DNA of 15,606 bases from Smittium mucronatum (taxonomy: Eukaryota > Kickxellomycota > Harpellomycetes > Harpellales > Legeriomycetaceae), in the NCBI GenBank assembly GCA_001953115.1, contig LSSL01001255.1:1-15606 (forward strand), read 5' to 3'. The translations under genes were made by a program, and so were the position numbers. Below, piece after piece: positions 1 through 8,837 of this stretch (within the stretch, counting starts at the first letter, position 1; each line of letters opens with the position of its first letter). The notes beneath the pieces were generated by a model that was not told where the DNA came from, ran no database searches, and saw nothing but the letters and a program-made list of their open reading frames with translations.

Positions 1-1165
1 TTGACAATAGCTCCCTTATTTCACGATTGTTCATTTTTGTGCGTCTATTATAGGAACTGATTGTAGATTTAATTATTCGATTAATTATTATTATGGATAA
101 TATCTTACCTTCGAGTTGTTTAAAACCCTAAAATCCCTATTATTCGAATAAAATTTCTTCTAATTATCCGTTATTATGCCTAAAAAAGATACGCAAATGT
201 CATAAAAATTGTATATAAATTTAAGAAGTTTAAAAAAAGATACGCAATTTCGTTTTTTTTGGAATTTGAAATCTAAATTTTTTATTTTAAAGCTAAATGT
301 AATGTAATGACAATTATATTACCCCCTTTAATTATTTATTGTGTCGCTTAGAGCTGTAGTATTCGATAAGGGGTTTTTCGCAATAGTTTTTCTGGAACTC
401 GACTTTTGGACTTAGTATCTTTCGAATTTAAGAATTTTCTTTAAACGGGGATGCGATATTTTAATTATTTTTTTTTAAATTTTCATTATACTGTCTTAAG
501 ATTTCCAAAATGAAAATCACATTATTGGGCTGTAATTTTTTTTAAAAAAATTAATTGGGTTAAAAAAATGCATTTCATAGCTAAAATCTTATTAAATCAT
601 TAAATAGTTTTTGTGTTATTTCTCACACAAAAGCTAAAATCACCAATGATAGATCAAAATTACATAAAGGTCATATCTACTGTCAAAAAATTCCGTGATA
701 AAAAAAAAGTATATATACCGGAAAACAATCAAAAATACATAAAAATCAGATCTAATGTTCAAGAATCACATCCGAATAGGTGTCACAGCCACATAAAACG
801 TATATATGTGGAAGTACGGATAATGAACTATCCTGCCGCGAGGAATACGTTGATTAAGTCAAATAAATATTCCCATATAATCAATTAAAGATATGATTCA
901 AAGTAAAAGAGCATACTAGCAGATTAAATTAGCCAGTATTTTACTATTATCATACCTACAAATAGCTTTTGCTAAAATTATTAAATTATCCAACATCAAA
1001 ACTAACATTATACTTACAAAGAGCTTTATGATAATTTCCCCCCCTCGCCCATCCAGTTTCAGCAATTATTTATTAAACAGAAAAATTAAATCGAGATTAA
1101 AATTCGCGTACTGCCTCGAAACACTGCGATTTTTTTGTAAAGGATTTTATCATGGATAAAATACC
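1..1165. other. AT-rich intergenic spacer with no supported gene
   Basis: Long A/T runs, scattered short open frames and no codon-like composition over most of the stretch. An open frame of about 90 codons at 613-888 overlaps a slightly GC-richer patch (about 780-850), but it starts with GTG, has no recognisable motif and is about as long as chance allows at this base composition, so I do not call it a gene. The first 60 bases are richer in GC than what follows and may hold the start of a minus-strand gene (see findings). A run of seven C lies at 1038-1044. Confidence 0.6.
181..247 (+). repeat. Short direct repeat, two copies
   Basis: TAAAAAAGATACGCAA at 181-196 recurs at 231-247 with one extra A, a spacing of 50 bases between starts. 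The ACGC core in otherwise A/T sequence makes the match more than simple low complexity. No function is evident. Confidence 0.6.
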
Positions 1166-1337
1166 TTAACCCTTTCCGGGCCCAAATTTGTGCTTTGCCC
1201 CTATTTGTGTATATTTACAATTCTAATTTGACCAAATGCGTGATCAAACCAATGGTACTCGAATAATATTAAACTAATCATAACATTGAGCGAAAATTGA
1301 AAGCCATTTTTTGTACCATCGCCCCTGAAAGGGCTAA
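1166..1337. mobile_element. piggyBac-like MITE with TTAA-type ends
   Basis: The left end reads TTAACCCTTTCCGGGCC (1166-1182). The reverse complement of the right end (1337-1321) reads TTAGCCCTTTCAGGGGC, giving 14 of 17 identical positions. The element is about 172 bp with no coding capacity, and its ends begin with CCC next to TTAA (one flank mutated to CTAA). piggyBac-family transposons insert at and duplicate TTAA and commonly have ends starting with CCC, so a non-autonomous derivative (MITE) is the natural reading. A second sequence with the same left end lies at 10030. Family assignment rests on end sequence and TTAA only, since no transposase is present. An unrelated TTAA-inserting family is the main alternative. 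Confidence 0.55.
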
Positions 1338-1696
1338 AAGAAAAATTTTAAAAAAACAGAACCTAATAGATAATTAAAGATAACGGACTAAATCTTACCC
1401 TATAAATACCACCGAACAGGATTATTTTGAGAGGGCAAGAATAAAATAATTAAAATTCATTAACAATTTGTTATAGGCCTCGTCGCGATATTATTCTTAT
1501 TAAGCTCTTCTATAGTTAATTTTCAACATATATTATGTAAGTAAATTAATTCTTTATTATACTTTATAATTTACTTTTCGAAGCATATATTTTTTTTCAA
1601 ATTTTCAAAACTAAAATAAAAAAAATCCAATAAACAAAAATTTAAATTTAATTAAATAATCAACTATCAACCATTTATTACAAAATTATCGACTCA
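1338..1696. other. AT-rich spacer upstream of the small gene at 1697
   Basis: Very A/T-rich, close to 13% GC in the row at 1621-1680, and A-rich just before the ATG at 1697 as in many fungal 5' leaders. No gene or clear promoter motif is seen. Confidence 0.5.
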
Positions 1697-1971
1697 ATGT
1701 CACACCGGTTGAACTTCACACTAAACTACGAAAATATAGTAGCACATGAGCTCTCTAAATTGGCAGGACTTTCGAGGCTAGTAACCAGGTTCCAGTAACT
1801 ACTGAAAAACACCAGGAACAGATAGAATATTCTAAGGATCTCATAACTTTGTGGCAGAAGTCTTTAATAGGCCAAGAAAAGCCCCAATATATATCGCAAA
1901 AAATATCAATCCAAAACTTTTTACCAGATGAAAAAAACATTTCAAGGATTAAAAAATACAAAAACTTATGA
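1697..1971 (+). pseudogene. Small unidentified gene, interrupted by one frameshift
   Basis: An ATG at 1697 opens a 33-codon frame (starting MSHRLNFTLNYENIVAHELS) that stops at 1796. A second frame, open from 1759 to the TGA at 1969-1971, continues with about 70 codons rich in Glu, Gln, Lys and Ser (for example QVPVTTEKHQEQIEYSKDLI) and ends in a basic IKKYKN stretch. The frames overlap at 1759-1796, so a single one-base indel there would join them into about 90 residues. GC is about 47%, 37% and 30% over three successive 60-base rows, against about 13% just upstream, as expected for coding DNA. I found no GT..AG intron of workable size and phase to bridge the frames. An AATAAA hexamer follows at 2015-2020. 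No signal peptide, membrane segment or known domain is recognised. It could be a recent pseudogene, a sequencing error in a live gene, or a frameshifted gene. Confidence 0.45.
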
Positions 1972-2014
1972 TAAAAACAAATCAAGTGGAATAATCACAT
2001 TCGTATTCATACAG

Positions 2015-2020
2015 AATAAA
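2015..2020 (+). terminator. Candidate polyadenylation signal AATAAA
   Basis: Perfect AATAAA lying 44 bases after the stop of the frameshifted small gene at 1697-1971. Such hexamers are common by chance in A/T-rich DNA, so only the position supports it. Confidence 0.3.
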
Positions 2021-3464
2021 TTTCCAAAATAACTACATTATCTCATACAGGAGGGGTATGCCCAAGGTGTTGTTCAATAAAGCCGGGAATGAATCAAAGG
2101 TTGGATATTTGGTGCATAATATTGTTTTTATACGGGAAATTAAAAGTCTATGTGGTCTTTAAAACAAAAATAAATTTTCTCATTTTTTTTTCTATGAGTC
2201 AGAGCAGAATACTTTTTGTAGAAATCCATCCCAGATCTGAACGGGCCGTAATAAAGGGTATCATAATAAATTTTTTATATTTTGATGGTCTAAAATCAAT
2301 AAGATCTCCGTAGTATATCGGTATGACTCCATATATTTGATGTAATTTTTACGATTTTATAAAATAGTATTAATTATTTTTAGATTGTGATAATAATATG
2401 CTATATTTTTAATCCTTTAGGATTCTGATCTAAAATTTACATTAAAAAATATATATCCTATTTGATTGTTCTATTTGGATTGGGGGTGGGGGTTATGGTT
2501 CATCAGTAGGAGTTTTTGGTAATAGTAATGAAAATTAATAGTTTCGATATTTGGGTAAACATATCCATTGAATAAAAGCTGTATATAATATAGCTTAAAA
2601 TTAAATGTAATGGCGACGAAAATACTGTGGAATAATAACGCAGTAAACCTCTTTCATAAAGGAATCCGAGTATTTGTATGTTCAGTTTATTGCAACAAAT
2701 GTATAAATCACCAACGTATATACTCTATTTCTCAGTAAGTTTTCAAAAAAAATAATAGTTACCCTCATGATAAATTAAACAAAACAACTATAAAAATCTC
2801 AATGTTAAGAATCTAATAAATAATTTATTTTTGGGTAACCAACTGTGTTATCAACAAGATCGCCAATAAAAATTCTAACTTGAATGCTATTAAACTATTT
2901 CTAAATAGAGGCTAATTTTTTTCTGCTAGAATATAAAGATTTATTTGCGACCCTCCCCCCCCCATTTTTTTTGAAAAATATAATATTTAAAATATATTAA
3001 TCCCATAACTAGAAAAGTAAATTATAATAGGGTAAGATGGGAGTCCAATTTTATAAATTGACTGTTTCTATGTAAAGATTCAACAACAAATTTCTTTTTC
3101 TTTATTTTTTAAAAAAACTAGCCGCTTTATTCCCCATTCATTGATTAAATTATATAAGTATATAAACCTTTTTTAATTACACGATTGAAAGTCCAGTCCA
3201 TAGCAGTATCAGATATTTTGAAAAAAATTGACAGAAACATACTATTTTAAATCCAAGTTCTCAAATCCAAGGAAAATCGATTAATTACAGATTCGAATGA
3301 TTTTCTTTTATAACTAACCATCCACCCATAAATTGGTCATTAAAAAAAAAATATGGCCTTCAAAATCATATAAGTAATTAACCAATTTATTGAAAGATGC
3401 TTATTAATTTGATACAAGCATACCTAATTTCGATTCTTTTTGATTGGGTCATATAATCCCACCC

Positions 3465-3488
3465 CAAAAAGAAAAAGAAAAAGAAAAG
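3465..3488 (+). repeat. GAAAAA hexamer microsatellite
   Basis: CAAAAA followed by two perfect GAAAAA units and a final GAAAAG, a four-unit A-rich simple repeat in spacer DNA. Confidence 0.7.
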
Positions 3489-4048
3489 CAGAACCCACTT
3501 TTTTATAAATAAGGTTGTTTAAGAACTTTTTTACCTGTTGGGATTTCCAAGTCTCCATATTAATGTTATATATTCAATAATAAAATCAGTGTTCTAATTT
3601 AAAGATTAGATAGTTAATTTCAATACAATCCTTTGACTTAAAAACTACTATGCGTAACTTTGTTAAAAAAACATTGCTAAAAAAATCTATAGGTGATTAG
3701 AACCAACTGACGAATAGTTTGAAGGTAATCGAGGATATTTCTTCTGCCTGCGTATTAATTCTATTTATTCGATAATCAACCAATGGCAATTATAATGTAG
3801 TAATTTGATATAGAAATCTGGTTTTCAAAATTTTTATAGGTTTTTTTTTCCAGGGTTGATAAAATAGATAAAGTTAACCCATGGAGAGTTTTTGCATATT
3901 GATGGATTGTTGGAAGCATTAGATTAGATAGATAGGATTTGATCATAAATTTTGATTATTACACTTAAAATCTATTGTTTTATATTTGAGCTCTTAAATA
4001 CATAGAAAAATAGAAAATAACCTATTCATTGAAAAATCAACAAAAAGT

Positions 4049-4064
4049 TTTATTTTTATTTATT
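4049..4064 (-). terminator. Cluster of overlapping AATAAA poly(A) signals for the Sel1 gene
   Basis: On the minus strand three overlapping AATAAA hexamers (plus-strand TTTATT at 4049, 4055 and 4059) lie 18-33 bases downstream of the TAA stop of the Sel1-repeat gene. This is a usual distance for a compact fungal 3' UTR. The cleavage site would be expected a little further left, around 4020-4040. Confidence 0.55.
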
Positions 4065-4081
4065 TAAAAGATGCATGCAGA

Positions 4082-7000
4082 TTACGCAGCTGGTGCTGCC
4101 AAATCAAAAACGACAAGACTAGAAACATCAATAATCTTAGATACTTTATATCTCTTGATCAACAAAGAACGCAGTCTTTCCACCGCTGAAGAGTCACCAT
4201 GTGAAATAGCTAATTGGTACCAATATATGGCTTCTGATTCATCTACCTCTGTGCCCAGCCCTCTTTCATAACATACACCTAGCCAATGCATTGCAGGTGC
4301 ATGGTATAGTGTCGTCGCTGCCTTTTTAAACCACATTAGAGCTTCTTGTTCATTTCTTGCGGTACCAACACCTTCCAGCAGTGCTAGTCCCAACTTTTCC
4401 ATTGCTCGAGCGTGATCCATCTTGGCTGCGACTCTATACAGATATACGGCTTTTTGTAAATTCTGAGCAACGCCTATTCCCTGAGAATAACAATATCCCA
4501 CGTTACAAATAGCCCAAGGGTTATTCTGTGCGGCTGAGCTAGTATAGTAATAAAAAGCCAACTTCAAATTTTGTTCAGTTCCAATTCCTTCCTCATAGCA
4601 ATATCCAAGTGAGTTTTGTGCAAGAGCATTTCCTGATTTTGCTGATGCCTCAAACCATTTAAAGGCTAAATTATCATCTTTTTCCAGACCTATACCGTTG
4701 CGATAACAATAACCAAGCGAAAGTTGGGCGGGGGGATGATTTTTGTCGGCTGCCTTTTTATACCATCTAGCTGCCTCTTCAAAATTCACCGGGACACCAG
4801 CCCCATTTTGATAACAATATCCCAGAGAGTGATATGCATAAATATTTCCTTGCTTAGCTGCTTTTTGATACCATTTAACAGCCTCTTCTTCATTTTTATC
4901 TACATAAATTCCATTTTGGTAGCAATAGCCCAGATTGTGTTGGGCTCTTGCGTGACCCTGATACGCCGCTCTTTGGTACCAATAAGTCGCCATAGCAGGG
5001 TTAACTTGAACTCCAATTCCATACTGATAACAATATCCAAGGTTACATTCTGCCCATGGGTAACCCTGTAATGCTGATAACCGATACCATTTAACTGCTT
5101 GCTTTGGATTTTTTTTAACGCCTAGACCGTCTTCATGGCAATAGCCTAAGGAGTTTTGTGCAAATGCATTCCCACGCTCAGCCGCCTTTCTATACCATTG
5201 CACTGCCAGTATTGGGTTTCTTGGAACTCCAATACCATCTTCGTAGCAATATCCAAGGTTATACATAGCTACTGATTCTCCCTGGTTTGCTGCTAATACA
5301 TACCATTTAACAGCTTCAATCTTATTCTGTTTTACGCCAAACCCTTCGCCATAGCAGTATCCCAGTATACCTTGCCCTCGGGCATTCCCTTGCTTTGCAG
5401 AAAGAAGGTACAATTCAAATGCACGTTTTTCATCAACCTCAGCACCTATTCCATCATGATAGCAGAGGCCCAAGGCATACTGGGCTTCTGAAAAGTGGTA
5501 CTCATTGCTAGCTTTTAATAGCCAATCCAGAGATTCCATGTTTTTGTTGGCCTTGATTTTATTAGCCCAATCTTCAGCTTTTATTCTGTCGATGCATACA
5601 CCAGGCCTGCCATACTTTTTTAAAAACACCAATCTTGACTGGGCTAATGCATTACCTCTCTGAGCTGGCAGAGTATATAGTTTTTCTGATTTTGCATAGT
5701 CGCATTCTACACCAATACCAAATTCGTAACAAAATCCCAGGATTGTAATCCCTTGTTGAACAGCAAAGCAATTTAAATCACCAAATAAACCTTTAAGTAG
5801 ACTAATTGATTTTTCTACATTTCTTTCTAAAGATTCAGTTCCAAAGAAGGCTTCCATAGCCTGAGAGAATGTGATCGATAATGCCTTAATATATAGCAAA
5901 TGCTCATGCTTAAAAGTATATAGAGTTTCAACTTTTAAATCAAATGAATTTAAGTCAGATCCATTATGTTGTTTGGGATTTCCAACAATTTCCATCTTGA
6001 CCAATTTCGACTCCATTGAATTAGCAAGACTGGGATCTATTATTTCAAGTTTAAAAGAATTGTAACTAACGAATTTGCATGTTTGAGAGGACAAAGCTGG
6101 GGTTTTCCCCAGTGATCCGAATGGACAGCTAGTCGATTTTGAAAAATCAGAACTTTTTTGAGTAAAGTTGGATCTAAAGTGGGAATTCTCATCTAGATTG
6201 ATTTGACTAGATTGAGTTGGAAGTGATCGATGTTTATTCCAGCTTATTGTATCAAAGCTTTTTCCAATAGATACTTTTTTGTATTGAGAAATGCTTGGTT
6301 TTGGAGATTTGGAGCAAGAGGGAGAGTTATTTTCAGCAAAGGAAGATTGATCTTTAGAATTGATATCTAACTCGGAGAAGATGGAGTCTAAGCTATCAAG
6401 CCTGCCTTCGCTTGATTCAGAACCTATACCACGAGACTCATAAATAGACTGTTGTGAAGTGATAGAACTGATTGATAAGACTTGATGATTTGAAGCTGGA
6501 GATGTGGGAAGACTAGCTTGGTCGAAATTTTTAGTTTCAGGGAAATTGATATAGTTGACCAAATCAAAGCTTCTAGGAGATGAAGATCGATTTTCGGATA
6601 GCTCAATATCACATAATTGAGATTTGATGCAGAGGGTATCTGTTGAGCCATTATATTTGGGAATTCTTATGGGATGACTTGTTCCTACTGGAGTTTCAGC
6701 GTCAGAGTCCAAAAAAAACGCTTCATTTTGATGGCCATATGTCAAAGAGTCCTTATGATCTCTATCGTTAACAAAAGAATTAGAATTTCTATTTGATTTT
6801 GGTACATTAGCAAGAGAGTTGTATTCGGATTGAGCGAGACTAGAACAAATAACAGTGTACCGTCTTTTCATTCTAGAAAGCCTGTTAGTTATGGATTTTG
6901 CGGTGTTGCTTGAAATTTTTTTAGCGAAACTTATTGGTTTTTGGAACATAGACGAACTGACATTTGTGAAAGATGAAACCAACCCATCAGAAGACATGGG

Positions 7001-7162
7001 ACATAGGGACAATGAGTCACTAGTGTCAATTTCAGCTAGTAAGTCAGTAGCTATAGGATATGCAGGAGACTCAGTCTGAGAAAAAGTATCTCTGTCATTA
7101 TTTATATTTATATTCAGAGGTATGGAATTTGTATTGATGTCAAAACTCAGTTCAGATTTCAT
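4082..7162 (-). CDS. Sel1-repeat (HCP-like) scaffold protein, 1026 aa
   Basis: Intronless open frame with ATG at 7162 (A at -3) and TAA stop at 4084-4082. Residues 1 to about 400 are low-complexity and Ser/Asn/Gln-rich, with a basic patch at 81-101 that includes KRRYT, a possible PKA-type site. Residues from about 440 to 1005 form 13 Sel1-like repeats of about 36 residues. Each has a helix ending A.WY..AA..GN, then a signature LGYCY..GIGV..N; nine repeats share the GYC core, and repeats 1, 2, 12 and 13 are the most divergent. A linker of about 60 residues separates repeats 1 and 2. Sel1 repeats pack as paired-helix solenoids that bind protein partners. There is no signal peptide, membrane segment or kinase domain, and no C-terminal CaaX box (it ends LAAPAA), which argues against a typical Skt5/Chs4 chitin-synthase activator. 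Nif1/Dsf2-type regulators and the large Sel1 families of zygomycete fungi are alternatives. The partner and pathway are unknown. Confidence 0.9.
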   Translation of the reverse strand: MKSELSFDINTNSIPLNININNDRDTFSQTESPAYPIATDLLAEIDTSDSLSLCPMSSDGLVSSFTNVSSSMFQKPISFAKKISSNTAKSITNRLSRMKRRYTVICSSLAQSEYNSLANVPKSNRNSNSFVNDRDHKDSLTYGHQNEAFFLDSDAETPVGTSHPIRIPKYNGSTDTLCIKSQLCDIELSENRSSSPRSFDLVNYINFPETKNFDQASLPTSPASNHQVLSISSITSQQSIYESRGIGSESSEGRLDSLDSIFSELDINSKDQSSFAENNSPSCSKSPKPSISQYKKVSIGKSFDTISWNKHRSLPTQSSQINLDENSHFRSNFTQKSSDFSKSTSCPFGSLGKTPALSSQTCKFVSYNSFKLEIIDPSLANSMESKLVKMEIVGNPKQHNGSDLNSFDLKVETLYTFKHEHLLYIKALSITFSQAMEAFFGTESLERNVEKSISLLKGLFGDLNCFAVQQGITILGFCYEFGIGVECDYAKSEKLYTLPAQRGNALAQSRLVFLKKYGRPGVCIDRIKAEDWANKIKANKNMESLDWLLKASNEYHFSEAQYALGLCYHDGIGAEVDEKRAFELYLLSAKQGNARGQGILGYCYGEGFGVKQNKIEAVKWYVLAANQGESVAMYNLGYCYEDGIGVPRNPILAVQWYRKAAERGNAFAQNSLGYCHEDGLGVKKNPKQAVKWYRLSALQGYPWAECNLGYCYQYGIGVQVNPAMATYWYQRAAYQGHARAQHNLGYCYQNGIYVDKNEEEAVKWYQKAAKQGNIYAYHSLGYCYQNGAGVPVNFEEAARWYKKAADKNHPPAQLSLGYCYRNGIGLEKDDNLAFKWFEASAKSGNALAQNSLGYCYEEGIGTEQNLKLAFYYYTSSAAQNNPWAICNVGYCYSQGIGVAQNLQKAVYLYRVAAKMDHARAMEKLGLALLEGVGTARNEQEALMWFKKAATTLYHAPAMHWLGVCYERGLGTEVDESEAIYWYQLAISHGDSSAVERLRSLLIKRYKVSKIIDVSSLVVFDLAAPAA

Positions 7163-7321
7163 TATTTAAATCGACTTCTTTATTTTAATACTTCAAATTT
7201 ACATATAGTTACAAAGGGTGAATAGCTGCCGATATTGAGAAGCTTAGCGTAAAGGACTTATTTTTGTTACAAGAATCGTAAATAAAGTTAGGATTATTCA
7301 AATTTAATTGTATGTTATCGG

Positions 7322-7331
7322 TTGACGTCAA
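7322..7331. promoter_or_regulatory. CRE-like palindrome TTGACGTCAA
   Basis: A perfect 10-bp palindrome containing TGACGTCA, the classic ATF/CREB bZIP site, 160 bp upstream of the Sel1-protein ATG. Fungal bZIP factors of the Atf1/Sko1 type bind this sequence in stress-responsive promoters. Position and perfect symmetry support it; binding is inferred. Confidence 0.5.
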
Positions 7332-7585
7332 GGTAGCTGTTTCGTTCGGTCCTTGCTCTCAAGTACAGTAGAGTCAAAAAAATTAAAGAAGGCAAGGAAG
7401 TATAAGGGTATAGGGTTTGATGCAAATGGAAACACCGTTGTATAAGTGGCTGTAAATTCGAATAATAAATAACTAGAAGTATAGAGGGGTGAGAGGATAT
7501 GGGATATGGAGGTATGGAAGAGATGAAAAGAAGGGATATAGGGAGTTTTTTAAAAAAACAAAAGAAGGGTAATCTTTGAGACGTT

Positions 7586-7677
7586 GGTATATATAACGTT
7601 GATATATCAAACCCCTTATACTATTTGTACTGGTATTATAAGAGAAGCGGAAGGATATTATGAAGGGTATATATAAC
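7586..7677 (+). repeat. Duplicated TATA-like 12-mer GGTATATATAAC
   Basis: Identical GGTATATATAAC at 7586-7597 and 7666-7677, 80 bp apart. The second contains TATATATAA about 70 bp upstream of the plus-strand ATG at 7744, a plausible TATA box position for the gene that once started there. Confidence 0.4.
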
Positions 7678-7743
7678 CAAAAATAAGAAAAATAGATAGG
7701 TGGATTAATGGTGCTTTTAACAAAATATATATATCAGTTAATA

Positions 7744-8837
7744 ATGCATATCAGCCATAAACGAATCCCTTTTCCTAAAATTGGAACATTGGATTGGGTG
7801 ATAGAGTCTATTGTGGATGAATAAAGAGCGGATGCTGTAGAGGCGCAATAATCTGAAATGCCGAAAAAAGGGTTTAATGATATAATGGAATCATTTGTAG
7901 AGAACAGATCATAAGAAAAGCTTATATTCCACAACAATCATCAACCAAATGCAAGAGATAGGTATAATAATCGAGGAAATAGACATTCGAAACGGTTTTA
8001 TCTTGATTAATTAAAGTTATAGTCATTCGTTGTCAAGGCTGCCATATTTTCCCCACATTACTATTTCTAAAACCCAACAAACCCATTGCTTCCCCACAAA
8101 TTGCAAATAAAACAATATTGCATCCTTATTACTTGATGAGCCATTCAGTTAAGGAGCCAATAGAGTCTACACAAAGCCTGCTCAGAAAAAAGAGTTAAAT
8201 GTAGACAATAGCATATACCACACCAGCCCTGTTCCAAAAGCTCCTATTAGGCATCGCTATTAAATAAACTTTTATAGAAATTGCCGTTTGTGTGCGTCTT
8301 TTCTTCCCTTATTTCTACAAAAACTCCTGGCCGATTCCAGCATATTCAATCCATCCCTCTCAGAGCACCTCTCGGGTTGATGTTTTTGTTTTGGTGGGAA
8401 AAGTTGGTGTTGGTAGCACTGGATTGGTAATCAGGGTGACGTATATTCACCTAATTGACAAACACAAATTGTATGCGCACAATAAGGTGAGATATCAGGA
8501 CTGCATTCATAAAGACAAAAATTCTCTTTAAAAAAAAGCAACATATGTAATTTTAGCCAATAGAATTTGGGCTGCGATAATGCGTTTTCTTACTAGTCTT
8601 TAAAGCTGGTTTGAAGGGCAAAGCAGGTTTTTATTGAGTGATTAGCACTAATAAAACAATAGATTCTTTGACACAGACATACCTTATTCTTTACTGTGAC
8701 CTTATTGTATTAATTTTGAGGCCATTCTGTGCAAAGAACGTATAAACGCCACTTGCCGTGCATTAAAATATTTTTTTATTCGCTACATCTGCTTACTTTA
8801 TTTTTTACGGTACATCCATGAGCCAAAAACAATATAA
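7744..8837 (+). pseudogene. Decayed gene with protein-kinase-like N-lobe
   Basis: Protein-like frames follow one another. From the ATG at 7744 (MHISHKRIPFPKIGTLDWVI) one frame runs to 8010. A second covers about 8015-8380. A third, from about 8370, carries VFVLVGKVGVGSTGLVIRV and then KLYAHNK. GVGSTGLV matches the kinase glycine loop GxGxxGxV (8406-8429). LYA..K (8469-8486) sits where the ATP-binding lysine belongs, but with one extra residue (A-H-N-K instead of A-x-K). GTGAGA directly after that lysine codon could be a splice donor. Further on, PYC to LRYIH (8700-8819) spans 40 codons, similar to the hinge (EYC) to helix E (L.YLH) spacing in AGC-type kinases. HRD, DFG and APE motifs are not found. 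Interior stops at 7822, 7849, 7912, 8008, 8108, 8150 and 8261 are all TAA. GC of 35-45% up to 8530 supports coding origin. A multi-exon live gene is possible but would need several poor splice sites. Confidence 0.4.

Larger units (their letters stand above)
1972..4048. other. Two-kilobase AT-rich spacer
   Basis: No gene supported. A GC-richer patch at 2041-2100 (about 47%) and an open frame at 2089-2313 give short protein-like strings but no motif, and could be gene debris. There is a C9 run at 2955-2963, a G-rich patch near 2480-2493 and a short GAAAAA microsatellite at 3465. Nothing resembles a tRNA or rRNA gene. The 3' end of the Sel1 gene transcript should terminate just inside the right edge. 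Confidence 0.55.
7163..7743. promoter_or_regulatory. Divergent promoter region between the Sel1 gene and the decayed plus-strand gene
   Basis: The region separates the minus-strand ATG at 7162 from the plus-strand ATG at 7744, so it would serve both genes. It holds a perfect TTGACGTCAA (7322-7331), a strongly purine-rich stretch on the plus strand (about 7483-7560) with several GGATAT-like words, and a duplicated 12-mer with a TATATATAA core nearer the plus-strand start. An A/T alternation at about 7722-7735 lies directly before the 7744 ATG. No coding signal is evident on either strand. Confidence 0.45.

Noticed and set aside
613..888. Plus-strand open frame of about 90 codons
   Set aside because: It has a GTG start, no motif and an A/K/I/N-rich translation. 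At about 25-30% GC several frames of 60-90 codons are expected by chance in 15 kb.
2089..2313. Plus-strand open frame of 74 codons
   Set aside because: Mostly hydrophobic and A/T-driven residues, no recognised family and chance-level length. The small GC-rich patch upstream is not in the same frame.
4082..4200. C-terminal CaaX prenylation box, as in Skt5/Chs4 chitin synthase activators
   Set aside because: The protein ends in LAAPAA. Reading past the stop does not give a CaaX motif before the next TGA either.
7744..8378. Stop-codon reassignment, with TAA read as glutamine
   Set aside because: The 1026-codon Sel1 frame and the 304-codon RPAP3-like frame contain no in-frame TAA or TAG and encode their many glutamines with CAA or CAG. 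A reassigned code would put TAA inside them.
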